In this document: positions 1-9,413 of the stretch, piece after piece | How the letters are laid out: every line of letters starts with the position of its first letter | How positions within the stretch are numbered: the first letter of the stretch is position 1 | Origin: Sutterella massiliensis | Lineage (GTDB): Bacteria > Pseudomonadota > Gammaproteobacteria > Burkholderiales > Burkholderiaceae_F | Assembly: GCF_016899755.1 (NCBI RefSeq) | Contig: NZ_JACJJC010000003.1 | Coordinates: forward strand, 124,001-188,000 | Direction of reading: 5' to 3' | DNA length: 64,000 nt | Position numbers and translations under genes: made by a program | The notes under the pieces: model-generated | What the model was told of the DNA's origin: nothing | What the model saw: the letters and a program-made list of their open reading frames with translations, nothing else | Databases searched by the model: none

Positions 1-621
1 GTCTGAGAGGTGATGCTTAATGCGAGCCGAGAGCTCGGCCGTCGCCGCTCGCGTGAAACTCATAATAAGGAGCGTATCGATCGGCATATCCTCTTCAACG
101 ACGAGGCGCAGCACCAGATGCTTGATCGAAAAGGTCTTCCCTGTGCCTGCCGATGCCTCAAGGAGCGTCGGCACCGTCAGAGGCGCCGTGCACACGTCAA
201 AGGCAACGGGATTGGTCGCAGTGCCCGAGGCAACTGCGGCAACTGCAGCCTCCGAAGGCTCGCTCGGGAGCACGGCCGCCGTTTCGCTGCCCGCTTCGGA
301 AAATACGTCGAGCGCTTTCGCTTCGAGCCCCTCGGCCAATGCCGCCTTTGCGGGTGCTGCGGCGGGTTCGAGCAGATGGGACTCCCGCGGCGCAGGCGCA
401 GCGGGCACCGCCCGAGCGGGCGGCGTTCGATGAAGGAGCAGCTCCTGCACCCAGTCGGCTTCGATGGCATCGCTTTCCGTCCAGGCGTCCTCACCGTCGT
501 TTGCCAGACAGTCGAGCGGAATATCGTCGTCGCTCGCCGCAGGCGGTACGTCGTCGAAAAACGAGGGCATTGCACCCGACGAAAATTCGTCCTCGAGCAC
601 GTCGTAATTCTTCTTTTTCAT
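1..621 (-). CDS. recB: RecBCD exonuclease V beta subunit RecB, N-terminal part (cut by window start)
   Basis: RecB is the 3'-5' helicase and nuclease subunit of RecBCD, which processes double-strand breaks. Only the first 207 codons are inside the window. The Walker A motif EASAGTGKTF (Lys at about residue 162) and the next helicase motif SFTRAATAEL are clear. The start ATG at 619-621 follows the recC stop by one base and has an AGGA Shine-Dalgarno sequence five bases upstream. In E. coli the same Walker lysine is at about residue 29, so this protein carries roughly 130 extra, acidic and Ala/Pro-rich residues that look disordered. The extension reads open from the natural start, so I regard it as real. 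Confidence 0.9.
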   Translation of the reverse strand, partial: MKKKNYDVLEDEFSSGAMPSFFDDVPPAASDDDIPLDCLANDGEDAWTESDAIEADWVQELLLHRTPPARAVPAAPAPRESHLLEPAAAPAKAALAEGLEAKALDVFSEAGSETAAVLPSEPSEAAVAAVASGTATNPVAFDVCTAPLTVPTLLEASAGTGKTFSIKHLVLRLVVEEDMPIDTLLIMSFTRAATAELSARIKHHLSD

Positions 622-622
622 G

Positions 623-3600
623 TCATTCCTGCGAACGCCGACTGCGGGCGGCAACCGTCTTCTGGGCACGCACAAAGTCTTCAATCCGCGCCTCGCATTC
701 GGGGGTGCCGCACGCCTTCATCATGCCGGCAAGCGCGTCTTCGAGTTCGCCGCGTGCGCGACGCGCCGCATCGAGATCCGCACCGCGGAAAAGGAGTTCG
801 TCGGCACGCTCTTCGGTCACGTCGCCCGCTCTCGAGCGGTCGGGGAGCTGTGCCGCACGCTCGAATGCACACGAATAGAGTGCGTAGAGCGCCGCAGCAA
901 AACGCTTGGCGGCCTTCGCAGAGACGAACGGAAATTGAGTGCACTCGACGGGAACCGCCTCTCCCGTCTTTGACGAGCCCTTCTTCGTCTCGCCCCGATG
1001 GAAGACTTCCGTTGCGACCGGCCGACCGGCCGCACAAGCAAAAAGATGCTCGACAAAACGCCGCTCGATTGTGGAGCCGCTCTCGCTCGAGACGCTCGCG
1101 CAAACACGAAGACGCTCGGAGACATCGAGCGGTGCCTTCGCCTTGCTGGCTTTTTCCGTCTTTTGCAGAGAAGGCTCTGTGGTTTCAAACTCAAGAGCGT
1201 GCACCGCAGCAAAGAGGCTCGTGAGGCGCACCGCAATGCGCACCGGCCGCTTTTCAGGCGTTGCGGCAGCAGGGAGCTTCACGACGATGCGTTCGTCTTC
1301 AAGGGGCGTCAGTTCCGCTTCCCGAGCGGCAACCCGCTCGGCGAGTTGCTCGGCAAAATCGATTTCGTCTTTGAGCGCCCACTCCCGAACGCCCGCCGTC
1401 CCCTTCGTCGGATCGCACCCCCAGCGCCGCTCGATCTCTTCTCGCGAGCGGCCTTCTCGCAGGTACTCGTAGGCAAAATGCTTGCGCTTCCAAGCGTCGA
1501 GCGGCTCGCGCGAAGGCATGAGCGAAACCGAGTCGGTCGCGCCCGACTCGGGCAGCACAATGCCGCTCTCTTTCAAAGCCCAATCGGCCGAACGGCGCCA
1601 GAAGCGCCAGAGGTCGTCAAAGTCCACAACCTCGACCGGACGTGCGCGCGCAATGCCTGCGTCGGCAAAACACGCTTCGCTCGCAGCATAAGCCGCAGCC
1701 TCGGCGTCCGCTACGGCTGCCAGCAGCGCTTTGTCGGTGCTTTGCCAGTCGCCGCTTGCGCTGCTGAAATTCGCTTTTGAAAAGCTGTTGAGCGATAGCC
1801 TCGTCGTGAGCTGCGCCTGCGCGGCACGGCGCGCTTCGCGTCCATGCGCAAACGACAGGAGCCAATCGCGCAATTCCGCTGCAACGATCGAGGGTTCCTT
1901 CTGATCGGCTTCGTTCGTGCCGCTCACATACGAAACAAGGAACGTCTTGCGTGCGGCGAGCAACAGGTCGAGGAACACATTGCGGTTGTCGACGCGGCTG
2001 TCGCGGTCGCCGCGACGCGGCGCGGCACCCATGAGGTCGAATTCCTCGAATCGCATCGTGCCGGGGAAACTGCAGTCGTGATTGAGTCCTATCACGGCGA
2101 GCACCTTGTAGGGCAGCCCGCGCATCGCGGACATACCGGCGAAAGTCACGGCGTTGCCCGGCCGCCCCGAAACGGTCTCTTCGCCGAGCCGCTCGAGAAA
2201 CACTTTCATAAAAAGCGAGAACGGCACGGGAAGCCCCGCTTCGAGCGCCCCCGCCGTTGCGGCCGCTTCGATTTCGGCACGCACGCTGTCGGCGGCGGCT
2301 CGAATGGGGCCGTAGCTGTTTTCGGGCGTTTCAGGCGCAAAAAGCGCTTCGAGCGCATCGGCAATCCAAGCACTCCACTGCGCGGGTTCGACTGCGCATT
2401 GGGTCGCTTCAAGTCGAGCAGCTTCGCGAAGTTTTTCGAGCTTGCCCGCAATTTCGCAGAGCGTCTCGAGGAGCGCTGGTCGATCGGCGACGCGCACCCA
2501 AGAAGACTCGCCCTCGCGCACCGGCAGGATGTCGCCCCACGGCGCGTCAATTGCGTCGGGAAGCGCCAGTCCGAACGAGAGGCGCTCGAGCGCGCGCGCG
2601 AGCGTTGTATCTCGCACGTTCGCAAACGTAACGGGGTCGATCGCTTCGAGGTGCGCATCCGAAAGCCCGAAACGGTAGCCCGCCGCGGCGAGCCAAGCGG
2701 AAATCGTGCCGATATCTTCGACGGAGAGTCCGAAGCGCTCGGCCACGGGCGGCAGCGCAAGCCACGAAGTCAAGGCTTCACGCCGCGCACGCCCGCTCAC
2801 GAGCGCAATCAAGTCCGAGAGCGCCTGCGCCGGCGCATCGGCAGCGGCGCTCTGTGCGCCTGTGATGCGGAATTCGATGCGCGCGCCTTCGGCGAGGCTG
2901 CCGAAAACCTTTTCAATCAAGGGGCTCGTCGCCGTAATGTCGGGCGTCACAACGAGTACATCGTCGGGCCGCAGCGTCGGATCGGCTTCGAATTGTGCCT
3001 GCAGCCAGTCGGCGAGCGCCTCGAGTTCGCGCGTGGCCGTAGGTGCCGCGACAAAGTGAATCGATCGGTCGTCCTTTTGAAAGAGCGGCGCCGATTCACT
3101 GGCGAGCTTCTCGAGATCGGGCTCGAGAAGCAGAATCGAATCCTGTACGCGGCGCAAAAGCGTCGGCTCCCGCGCCTCGAGGTAATAGCTTTGCGCGGCA
3201 GCTTCGGTTTGCGCATGCATATTGCGGAAATCGCCGAAAAGGCGCCGAGCAAACGCTTCATAGGTTTCGATGCGGCGAGCGTACGGCACACTCGGTTCGC
3301 CGGGCGAAGGTGGATCGAGTTCGCTCAGCCGCAGCTCGGGCGTCTCGAGCCCCGTATCCGCACCCTGCGTGAAGCGCCAGAGACGGTCGATATTCGCACG
3401 CACGCTCAGACCGTTGTCGGCAAGAATCGGGTGGCCGACCTCGCGGTGATCGTCGCCCGTCCCTTCGCCATCGGCCCTTCGCCAGTCGAAGAGACGCTGC
3501 GGCACGAGGTCGAACCAGTATTCGGAACAAGGATTGAGAAGATAGAACCAAACGTCCCGTCCGGCATGCGCATAGGCCTTGATGATCGGCAGCATGAGAG

Positions 3601-4378
3601 GCGGCACGACAAAAGGCGCAAAGATGTGAAGCGCGTCGGGCAAAGGCGCCCAGCGTCCCGGCCCCACCTCGAGATGTTTCAAATGTTTGGGCGCCTGCGC
3701 GAGCGCAGCGAGCGACTGCGGCAACGCCGAAAGGAAAGCCTTGCCCTGCCAGTTCGGCTCCTGCGCCAAACGCACCCAAAGCATGCGCTGCCACAAGTAA
3801 TCGGGATGGGTTTCCAGCCGACGGCGCTCATCGAGTGCTTCGGCCCCCTGCGGCACAAGTTCTCGGTGAATGCCGAGCCAGTCGAAAAGCCAGTCGACAC
3901 GGTACGTCGCATAGGCGACGAATACGCTCGAAATGTGTCTCGCGAGCGCAAAGATCTCTTCGCTCGAACGCCCCTCCAAATAACGCTCGAGACGGCTCGA
4001 CGGATCGGCCTCGCGCACCGCCGCGCGAAAGCTCCCCGGTCCCTCTTCGCAAAGAATGCGCCAAATCATCCAGTCGGCTTCGTTGCCGACGACGTTCGCG
4101 AGCGGCTCCTTCGAAAAGAACCCCATCCACTGCGATAGATACATGAAATCCATCGCTGCGCAGACAGCGTTTTGCTTGGCGATGGCGCGCTCAAGATCGG
4201 TTTGAACGGCTCGGCTCGGAATGATGACGGGTACCCGCTCGAAAACCTTCGCGCAGAGTGCGTCAAAGTCGGACGCATCGCGCTGCGCTGCCTGCCCACC
4301 GAAGCCAAGGTGCTCGATATTGGAAAGCAGCACCGCACGAAGCACCTCATAGCTGTTGCTGTAGACCGTATGAATCAT
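623..4378 (-). CDS. recC: RecBCD exonuclease V gamma subunit RecC
   Basis: RecC is the subunit of RecBCD that recognises Chi and splits the duplex. The 1251-residue product is somewhat longer than E. coli RecC (1122). The family's inactivated helicase core is visible: PSRAVQTDLERAIAKQ at about residues 54-69 and CAAMDFMY at 73-80 are typical of the RecC N terminus. The gene abuts recB with one base between stop and start, which fits translational coupling and a 1:1 complex. A recD gene would be expected beyond the window start. Confidence 0.93.
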   Translation of the reverse strand: MIHTVYSNSYEVLRAVLLSNIEHLGFGGQAAQRDASDFDALCAKVFERVPVIIPSRAVQTDLERAIAKQNAVCAAMDFMYLSQWMGFFSKEPLANVVGNEADWMIWRILCEEGPGSFRAAVREADPSSRLERYLEGRSSEEIFALARHISSVFVAYATYRVDWLFDWLGIHRELVPQGAEALDERRRLETHPDYLWQRMLWVRLAQEPNWQGKAFLSALPQSLAALAQAPKHLKHLEVGPGRWAPLPDALHIFAPFVVPPLMLPIIKAYAHAGRDVWFYLLNPCSEYWFDLVPQRLFDWRRADGEGTGDDHREVGHPILADNGLSVRANIDRLWRFTQGADTGLETPELRLSELDPPSPGEPSVPYARRIETYEAFARRLFGDFRNMHAQTEAAAQSYYLEAREPTLLRRVQDSILLLEPDLEKLASESAPLFQKDDRSIHFVAAPTATRELEALADWLQAQFEADPTLRPDDVLVVTPDITATSPLIEKVFGSLAEGARIEFRITGAQSAAADAPAQALSDLIALVSGRARREALTSWLALPPVAERFGLSVEDIGTISAWLAAAGYRFGLSDAHLEAIDPVTFANVRDTTLARALERLSFGLALPDAIDAPWGDILPVREGESSWVRVADRPALLETLCEIAGKLEKLREAARLEATQCAVEPAQWSAWIADALEALFAPETPENSYGPIRAAADSVRAEIEAAATAGALEAGLPVPFSLFMKVFLERLGEETVSGRPGNAVTFAGMSAMRGLPYKVLAVIGLNHDCSFPGTMRFEEFDLMGAAPRRGDRDSRVDNRNVFLDLLLAARKTFLVSYVSGTNEADQKEPSIVAAELRDWLLSFAHGREARRAAQAQLTTRLSLNSFSKANFSSASGDWQSTDKALLAAVADAEAAAYAASEACFADAGIARARPVEVVDFDDLWRFWRRSADWALKESGIVLPESGATDSVSLMPSREPLDAWKRKHFAYEYLREGRSREEIERRWGCDPTKGTAGVREWALKDEIDFAEQLAERVAAREAELTPLEDERIVVKLPAAATPEKRPVRIAVRLTSLFAAVHALEFETTEPSLQKTEKASKAKAPLDVSERLRVCASVSSESGSTIERRFVEHLFACAAGRPVATEVFHRGETKKGSSKTGEAVPVECTQFPFVSAKAAKRFAAALYALYSCAFERAAQLPDRSRAGDVTEERADELLFRGADLDAARRARGELEDALAGMMKACGTPECEARIEDFVRAQKTVAARSRRSQE

Positions 4379-4456
4379 TTGACGAGCGCGCCTCCTTTTC
4401 GCCTCAAGACCCGGTCCGCCGCCCGAGCCCCTGCACCATTGCTACCGAAGCCTTTC

Positions 4457-4966
4457 TCAAGCCGTGAAATAGACGAAAAGGAGAATCCCCGTCATGGCGA
4501 ACGCAAGCGCCACCTTGACGGCCGTGCCGACGATCATGCCGATCCAGGTCGCGATGCCGACGCGCCCGGCGTGGTAAAGATTGCGCTTTGCGTAAAACTC
4601 GCCCACCGCCGCGCCGATCAGCGGCATAAAGAGAAGCCCGAAAAGCCCCAGGAACATTCCGATCACGGTTCCTACGAGCGAGCCGATGATCCCGGCCTTT
4701 GAGGCCCCCGCTTTCTGCGCGCCCGCCGTCTGTGCGACCGTGTCAACGACGACCCCGATCGCGGCGAGCACGGCAAGAAAGACGATCGTCTTCCAGCCGA
4801 CCTTTTCAAAGTCGTCCGCCCAGCCGATGAGCCAGGCGCCGCCCGCAATCATCGGCAGTCCCGGAATCGCAGGCACGATCGTACCCGCAAAGCCCAAGGC
4901 AATGAGAACGAATGCGCCGAGCCAGCAAAGAAGAGCCGCCCAGTCGAACGCAGCAAGAGTTTCCAT
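4457..4966 (-). CDS. DUF456 family membrane protein
   Basis: This is a 169-residue integral membrane protein with four or five hydrophobic segments. It matches the DUF456 pattern: a glycine-rich first half with GFAGTIVPAIPGLPMIAGG (residues about 25-43), a central helix after WKTIVFLAVLAAIG, and a Gly-rich helix at GSLVGTVIGMFLGLFGLLF. The biochemical function of DUF456 proteins is unknown. It lies between dnaB and recC without obvious coupling to either. An alternative reading as a small transporter subunit cannot be excluded, but no partner is nearby. Confidence 0.8.
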   Translation of the reverse strand: METLAAFDWAALLCWLGAFVLIALGFAGTIVPAIPGLPMIAGGAWLIGWADDFEKVGWKTIVFLAVLAAIGVVVDTVAQTAGAQKAGASKAGIIGSLVGTVIGMFLGLFGLLFMPLIGAAVGEFYAKRNLYHAGRVGIATWIGMIVGTAVKVALAFAMTGILLFVYFTA

Positions 4967-5146
4967 AAATCGGTCCGTTGTGGAAGCAGTCGAAAATTTG
5001 CGCCCTGTGGCGGCATCCGTCAGTGCGGCGCCCGCCGAGCGCTATTCGGAAATGATGACATGTTTGCCGACTTTCTACCGCAGCCTGCGCCGCAGAGCGT
5101 CGCACCGTCCACGGATTAATTCGCAAAAACCGCAAAAAATTCGCGT

Positions 5147-5184
5147 AAAAAACGGGCGGCCCGAATCGCTTCGAGCCGCCCGTT
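5147..5184 (-). terminator. Rho-independent terminator after dnaB
   Basis: On the minus strand a 9-bp GC-rich stem (ACGGGCGGC pairing with GCCGCCCGT) is followed directly by a run of T. It lies about 30 bases after the dnaB stop. Confidence 0.85.
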
Positions 5185-5210
5185 GTGCTCTCGGACGCTT
5201 TTTCAGGTTG

Positions 5211-6647
5211 TCACTCTTCGATCCCGCCCCAGTAGCCTTCGTCCGTGTAGGCCTCAAAGCGGGTATTGCCGCCCAAGAACGTCATTCGAAGCGTGCCGAT
5301 AGGACCGTTTCTCTGCTTGGCAATGATGATTTCGGCCAGATTCTTTTCGGGCGTGTCTTTGTTGTAGACAACATCGCGGTAAATGAACATGATCACGTCG
5401 GCGTCCTGTTCGATTGCGCCCGATTCTCGCAAGTCCGACATCACGGGACGACGGTCCGAGCGGCTGTCGACGCTTCGGTTGAGCTGCGAGAGCGCAATGA
5501 CGGGCACGGAAAGCTCCTTGGCGAGCGACTTGAGGCCTCGGGAAATCTCCGAGAGTTCCTGCGAACGGTTGTCGGTCGCACGGCTGCCGCCCGACATGAG
5601 CTGCAGGTAGTCGACAACGATGAGTCCAAGCGGTCCCGCCTGATTGACGAGGCGGCGTGCGCGGCTCGAGAGCTCCGTAATCGAGAGCCCGGGCGTGTCG
5701 TCGATGAAAATCGGCTTGTCTTCAAGGCGATGCATCGCCGCCGTGAAGTTGTCCCAGTCTTCGTCGTCCAGGCGTCCTTTTCGCAGCTTTTGCGCATCGA
5801 TTCTGCCGACGGCGGACACCATACGCTGAGCGAGCTGCTCGGCGCCCATTTCCATCGAGAAGACGGCAACGGGAAGCTCCTGATCGACGCCGATGTTTTC
5901 AGCGATGTTGAGCGCAAGCGAGGTCTTGCCCATCGAGGGGCGTCCGGCAATGATGATGAGGTCGCCGCGCTGCAGGCCCGCCGTCACGTTGTCGAGATTG
6001 CGGTACCCGGTCGAGACGCCCGTCACGTCGCCCGAGTCACGGCTTTCATAGAGCTCGATGATGCGCTGGCTCACATCGCGAATGAGTGTTGCCATCGGCT
6101 GGAAGCCACGCTGGCCGCGCGAATTGCGCTCGTTGATCGCAAGCACTTCGCGCTCGGCATCGTCGAGAATTTCGCGCACTTCGCGCCCCTCGGGCGCGAG
6201 CGCGTTCGTCACAATCCGGTCCCCAACGGCGATCAGCTGGCGCAGCACCGACGTGTCGCGCACGATTTCGGCGTAGCGGCGGATATTGGCTGCCGAAGGC
6301 GTATTCGAGATGAGCTGCGTCAGATACGCAATGCCGCCTGTCTGTGCTTCACGCCCCTTGTTGCGAAGGGCCTCGGCAAGCGTGACGGGGTCGGCGGGCT
6401 TGCCGCTCTGAATGATCTGCGCGATCTGTTCGTAGATCTCTCGATGATCGAGCCGGCAGAAATCGTCGGGCTTGATAACGTCCACGACGCTGTCGAGCGC
6501 CGAGTTGTCCGTTAGGAGCCCGCCGAGAATGGCCTGTTCGCTGTGCACGCTTTGCGGCGGCTGGCGCACCGGCGCCGATAGCGCATCGGGCGGCGCCATC
6601 GTCGGATCGTGCGGCGCGGGGGTCTGTGTCGTGTCTCTGTCGGTCAT
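5211..6647 (-). CDS. dnaB: Replicative DNA helicase DnaB
   Basis: DnaB is the hexameric 5'-3' helicase that drives the replication fork. The 478-residue protein shows the N-terminal DnaB domain (about residues 34-135), Walker A GRPSMGKT at 235-242 and Walker B GLIVVDYLQL at 341-350. The region downstream of Walker B (RSQELSEISRGLKSLAKEL) is typical of the family. No intein interrupts the ATPase core. It lies downstream of rplI, as in many betaproteobacteria, but a terminator between them suggests at least partly separate transcription. The start gives the expected family length. Confidence 0.97.
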   Translation of the reverse strand: MTDRDTTQTPAPHDPTMAPPDALSAPVRQPPQSVHSEQAILGGLLTDNSALDSVVDVIKPDDFCRLDHREIYEQIAQIIQSGKPADPVTLAEALRNKGREAQTGGIAYLTQLISNTPSAANIRRYAEIVRDTSVLRQLIAVGDRIVTNALAPEGREVREILDDAEREVLAINERNSRGQRGFQPMATLIRDVSQRIIELYESRDSGDVTGVSTGYRNLDNVTAGLQRGDLIIIAGRPSMGKTSLALNIAENIGVDQELPVAVFSMEMGAEQLAQRMVSAVGRIDAQKLRKGRLDDEDWDNFTAAMHRLEDKPIFIDDTPGLSITELSSRARRLVNQAGPLGLIVVDYLQLMSGGSRATDNRSQELSEISRGLKSLAKELSVPVIALSQLNRSVDSRSDRRPVMSDLRESGAIEQDADVIMFIYRDVVYNKDTPEKNLAEIIIAKQRNGPIGTLRMTFLGGNTRFEAYTDEGYWGGIEE

Positions 6648-6771
6648 CTTCTACCTTTCACGCTGGCGCGGCAGGCGCAGCGAGCATCGTCATCGGGCGG
6701 GTCTTTCGAGCGCCGTCGAGAAAAACGCTCGCGTTTCACCCGAAAAAGAAAATCGTCCTTAGCTTAACGAA

Positions 6772-6799
6772 GAAAGGGCCTCCTTTCGGAGACCCCTTC
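6772..6799 (-). terminator. Terminator hairpin after rplI
   Basis: A 12-bp stem with a GAAA loop (GGTCTCC-GAAA-GGAGGCC core) lies 55 bases after the rplI stop on the minus strand. The T-rich stretch begins only some bases later, so it may be leaky or act as an mRNA 3' stabiliser before dnaB. Confidence 0.65.
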
Positions 6800-6854
6800 G
6801 TCATTTCAAGCACTTTTTGCTTCGGAAACAGATTCCGAGCGTCGGTGCGCGAAA

Positions 6855-7304
6855 TTAGGCTTCAGCGACAACCTTCACCGTGATGTCGGCGGTGATGTCG
6901 GTCATGAGGCCGATCGTGATCACGTAGTCGCCCGTGGCCTTGATGGCGCCGAGCGGCGTGCGGACCTGCGACTTCTTGATCTGGAAGCCGAGAGCGTCGA
7001 CAGCTTCAGCGATGTCGGCGTTCGTGACGGAACCGAAGAGACGGCCGTCGACGCCGCACTTCGAAGCGATCGTGACTTCCTTGCCGTTAAGCTGAGCGGC
7101 GAGTTCCTGGGCAGCAGCAACGCGTTCGGCCTGGGCCTTTTCGAGCTCGGCACGGCGAGCTTCGAATTCGGCGATGGCGGCCTTCGTGGCGCGCTTGGCG
7201 TGGCCCTGGGGGATGAGGAAGTTGCGGCCGTAGCCGTCCTTCACCTTGACGATGTCGCCTAGTTCGCCGAGATGCGCGATCTTTTCGAGCAGAATGACTT
7301 GCAT
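6855..7304 (-). CDS. rplI: 50S ribosomal protein L9
   Basis: L9 is a large-subunit protein that binds 23S rRNA at the base of the L1 stalk. The N-terminal signature [20 protein letters not shown] followed by [16 protein letters not shown] is diagnostic. The length of 149 residues is normal, with the central helix at about residues 42-75 and the C-terminal domain after it. It is the last gene of the rpsF-priB-rpsR-rplI operon, 20 bases after rpsR, and is followed by a hairpin terminator. Confidence 0.98.
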   Translation of the reverse strand: MQVILLEKIAHLGELGDIVKVKDGYGRNFLIPQGHAKRATKAAIAEFEARRAELEKAQAERVAAAQELAAQLNGKEVTIASKCGVDGRLFGSVTNADIAEAVDALGFQIKKSQVRTPLGAIKATGDYVITIGLMTDITADITVKVVAEA

Positions 7305-7324
7305 TTGGATACTCCTCTCAGCGA

Positions 7325-7597
7325 TTACTGGTTGTCCGTGTAGGGGAGAAGGGCGAGGAAGCGAGCGCGCTTGATCGCGGTGTCGAGCTGACGCTGATAG
7401 TGCGCCTTCGTACCCGTGAGGCGAGCCGGCATGATCTTGCCGTTTTCCTGGATGAAGTCGCGAAGCGTTTCGACATCCTTGTAGTCGATCTGTTCGACGT
7501 GTTCAGCCGTGAAGCGGCAGAACTTCTTGCGCTTGAAAAGCGAATTTTGCTGGTTCGAACGGCGGGGCTTGCCCTTGCCCTTAGCACCAAAAGCCAT
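7325..7597 (-). CDS. rpsR: 30S ribosomal protein S18
   Basis: S18 is a small-subunit protein that pairs with S6 on the platform. The sequence shows the conserved S18 core, with [10 protein letters not shown] near residue 25, [11 protein letters not shown] at about 40-50 and [12 protein letters not shown]-like residues ([12 protein letters not shown]) at about 60-71. The N-terminal [17 protein letters not shown] stretch is basic. It lies 12 bases after priB and 20 before rplI in the S6 operon. Confidence 0.98.
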   Translation of the reverse strand: MAFGAKGKGKPRRSNQQNSLFKRKKFCRFTAEHVEQIDYKDVETLRDFIQENGKIMPARLTGTKAHYQRQLDTAIKRARFLALLPYTDNQ

Positions 7598-7609
7598 GTT
7601 GATGACTCC

Positions 7610-7903
7610 TTAATTGAATTCCGTGATGTGTACGATGAGGCGCCGGCTCTTCATGGACCGCGGCGCGAGAAAGCCTTTGAGGCTGATCTGCGCGCCGGGC
7701 GCAAGTCCGTTGAGCGCTTTGGCTGTTTCCGCGTAGGAAACGGCAGGAAAATCGAATTCAAGCGTTCGGGTTCTACCCGCTTCGACAAGCTGCGCACGAT
7801 GGTGAAAGGTGCCTTCGAAAACTTCGAGGCCCGCGGGCGTATACCGCACCGCTTCCTTGCCCGTGAGCGTGCCGACGAGCTCTACCGAATTAATGCCTGA
7901 CAC
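7610..7903 (-). CDS. priB: Primosomal replication protein PriB
   Basis: PriB is a small OB-fold single-strand DNA-binding protein of the PriA replication-restart pathway. The 97-residue sequence starts MSGINSVELVGTLTGKEAVR and carries the OB-fold pattern with the conserved GLAPGAQISLKGFLA segment at about residues 67-81. It sits between rpsF and rpsR, the position that defines priB in gamma- and betaproteobacteria. Start choice is supported by family length. Confidence 0.93.
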   Translation of the reverse strand: MSGINSVELVGTLTGKEAVRYTPAGLEVFEGTFHHRAQLVEAGRTRTLEFDFPAVSYAETAKALNGLAPGAQISLKGFLAPRSMKSRRLIVHITEFN

Positions 7904-7961
7904 GTTTTCCCTCGCTGCCGGACCGCCGCGGCGGTCTCAAGCCGAGCGCGTCTCTGTCGAA

Positions 7962-8351
7962 TTAAGCGTTGGCGGCTTCCTGAGCGGCAGCAGCGGCAGC
8001 TTCGGCGGCGACCTTCTTCGCTTCTTCCTTCTCGACGACCTTCATCATCGGGGAAGCGCCCGTTTCGGCATGCTTCGTCTTGACCGTGAGGTGACGAAGA
8101 ACGGCATCGTTGAAGCGGAAGCCGTTTTCGATTTCAGCGAGAGTGTCGTGGCCGCATTCGATGTTGAGCAGCACGTAGTGAGCCTTCACAAGCTTTTCGA
8201 TCGGGTAGGCGAGCTGACGGCGACCCCAGTCTTCAATACGGTGGATCTTGCCGCCCTGTTCGGCGACCAAAGTCTTGTAGCGTTCGATCATCGCGGGGAC
8301 CTGTTCGCTCTGGTCGGGGTGCACGATGATGCAGATTTCGTAGTGACGCAT
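7962..8351 (-). CDS. rpsF: 30S ribosomal protein S6
   Basis: S6 binds the 30S platform together with S18. The start [19 protein letters not shown] and the segment [18 protein letters not shown] (about residues 36-53) are diagnostic. The C terminus ends in a Glu/Ala-rich tail (about residues 108-129), common in proteobacterial S6. A strong AAGGAGG Shine-Dalgarno sequence precedes the ATG at 8349-8351, and a hairpin lies directly upstream of it. It is the first gene of the S6-PriB-S18-L9 operon. Confidence 0.98.
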   Translation of the reverse strand: MRHYEICIIVHPDQSEQVPAMIERYKTLVAEQGGKIHRIEDWGRRQLAYPIEKLVKAHYVLLNIECGHDTLAEIENGFRFNDAVLRHLTVKTKHAETGASPMMKVVEKEEAKKVAAEAAAAAAQEAANA

Positions 8352-8371
8352 TTAGCCTCCTTGCGGAAAAA

Positions 8372-8398
8372 GCTGCCCAAAGCGTCTTTTGGTGCAGC
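8372..8398 (-). promoter_or_regulatory. Leader hairpin before rpsF
   Basis: The minus-strand RNA can fold GCTGC-A-CCAAA with TTTGG-GCAGC, a 10-bp stem with a single bulged A and a six-base loop. It ends about 11 bases before the rpsF Shine-Dalgarno sequence. Its place suits autoregulation by S6:S18, but the consensus bases of the published S6:S18 motif are not clearly present. Confidence 0.4.
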
Positions 8399-8417
8399 AA
8401 GGACAGGAAAGGACGCG

Positions 8418-8423
8418 ATTCTA
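8418..8423 (-). promoter_or_regulatory. Candidate -10 element for the rpsF operon
   Basis: TAGAAT on the minus strand matches the sigma-70 -10 consensus at five of six positions and lies 67 bases upstream of rpsF. No good -35 hexamer is found at 16-18 bases. Confidence 0.35.
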
Positions 8424-8492
8424 CCTGGAATTCGCGTCCCGTGTGTGTAAATCGGGCCGATTTTTTTCGTCCGATCGATTTTTCGTCGTTTT

Positions 8493-9317
8493 TCAGATGC
8501 GCTCGGCTGCGGCAATGCCCTTGGGCGCCACTCCTTTGGCGATGCGCTGTCGGAGCGACTCGAAAAGGCAGATGCCCGAAGCGACCGACACGTTGAGGCT
8601 CTCGACGGTCCCGACCATCGGAATGGCCGCGAGGTCGTCGCAGCGCCGGCGCGTGAGCTGACGCAACCCCTCGCCTTCGGCGCCGAGCACCCAGGCAAAG
8701 GCGCGCGTCTGCTCGAAGTCGTAGATCGACTTTTCCGTGTCGCCCGAAGTCCCGACAACCAGCACGCCCGCGTCGCGCAGTTCGACGATCGCCGAAGCGA
8801 GGTTCGTCACCTCAACGACAGGCACCGTTTCCGCAGCACCAGCGGCGGCCTTTGCAGCGGCGGGCGTCATGCGAGCCGAGCGGTCGCGCGGCACGATCAC
8901 GGCCTGTACGCCTGCAGCATCGGCCACACGCAGACAAGCGCCGAAATTGCGCGGATCCGTCACGCCGTCCAAAATGAGAAGGAGCGTTTCGGGCGTGATT
9001 TCGTCGAGCAGATCGGCAAAATCCAGTTCGCAGCGTTTTTCATGCGCGAGCGCCACGATCCCCTGATGCGGCACGTCGGGCGAAAGCCCCTCGAGACGGC
9101 GCGCGTCGCCATTCATCACGCGAACGCCCGCAGCCATGAGCTTCTCTCGCATTTCACGCATGCGCTTGTCACGGCGCTCGGGATCGACATACACCGCTTC
9201 GATCGAAGCGGCATCGAGCTTGAGCCGCGCAGCCACGGCATGAAAGCCCGCGAGCACAACACGGTCGCTTTTACTCGTCTTTTCCGATTTGTTTTTGGTC
9301 ACGGCTTGATTCAGCAA
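8493..9317 (-). CDS. rlmB: 23S rRNA (guanosine-2'-O-)-methyltransferase RlmB (SpoU family)
   Basis: RlmB methylates the 2'-OH of G2251 in 23S rRNA using S-adenosylmethionine. The 274-residue protein has the L30e-like substrate domain at about 18-95 and the SpoU trefoil-knot motifs: NFGACLR at 124-130, LGAEGEGL at 211-218 and ESLNVSVA at 239-246. A short lysine-rich N terminus precedes the fold. It lies just downstream of rnr, the rnr-rlmB pairing also seen in E. coli. A TrmH-type tRNA methylase is the only close alternative, and length and context favour RlmB. Confidence 0.92.
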   Translation of the reverse strand: MLNQAVTKNKSEKTSKSDRVVLAGFHAVAARLKLDAASIEAVYVDPERRDKRMREMREKLMAAGVRVMNGDARRLEGLSPDVPHQGIVALAHEKRCELDFADLLDEITPETLLLILDGVTDPRNFGACLRVADAAGVQAVIVPRDRSARMTPAAAKAAAGAAETVPVVEVTNLASAIVELRDAGVLVVGTSGDTEKSIYDFEQTRAFAWVLGAEGEGLRQLTRRRCDDLAAIPMVGTVESLNVSVASGICLFESLRQRIAKGVAPKGIAAAERI

Positions 9318-9413
9318 TAAAAGAATTAAACGGCTGACGCCCGCGGGGCGTCCCGACGGGCGAGAGCATAACAGTTCGTCCGATGTGCTGCGCCGGGAAG
9401 CGCCGCCCCGGCC

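Noticed and set aside
1844-4138. A 764-codon open frame on the plus strand
   Set aside because: It is antisense to recC and has no family features.
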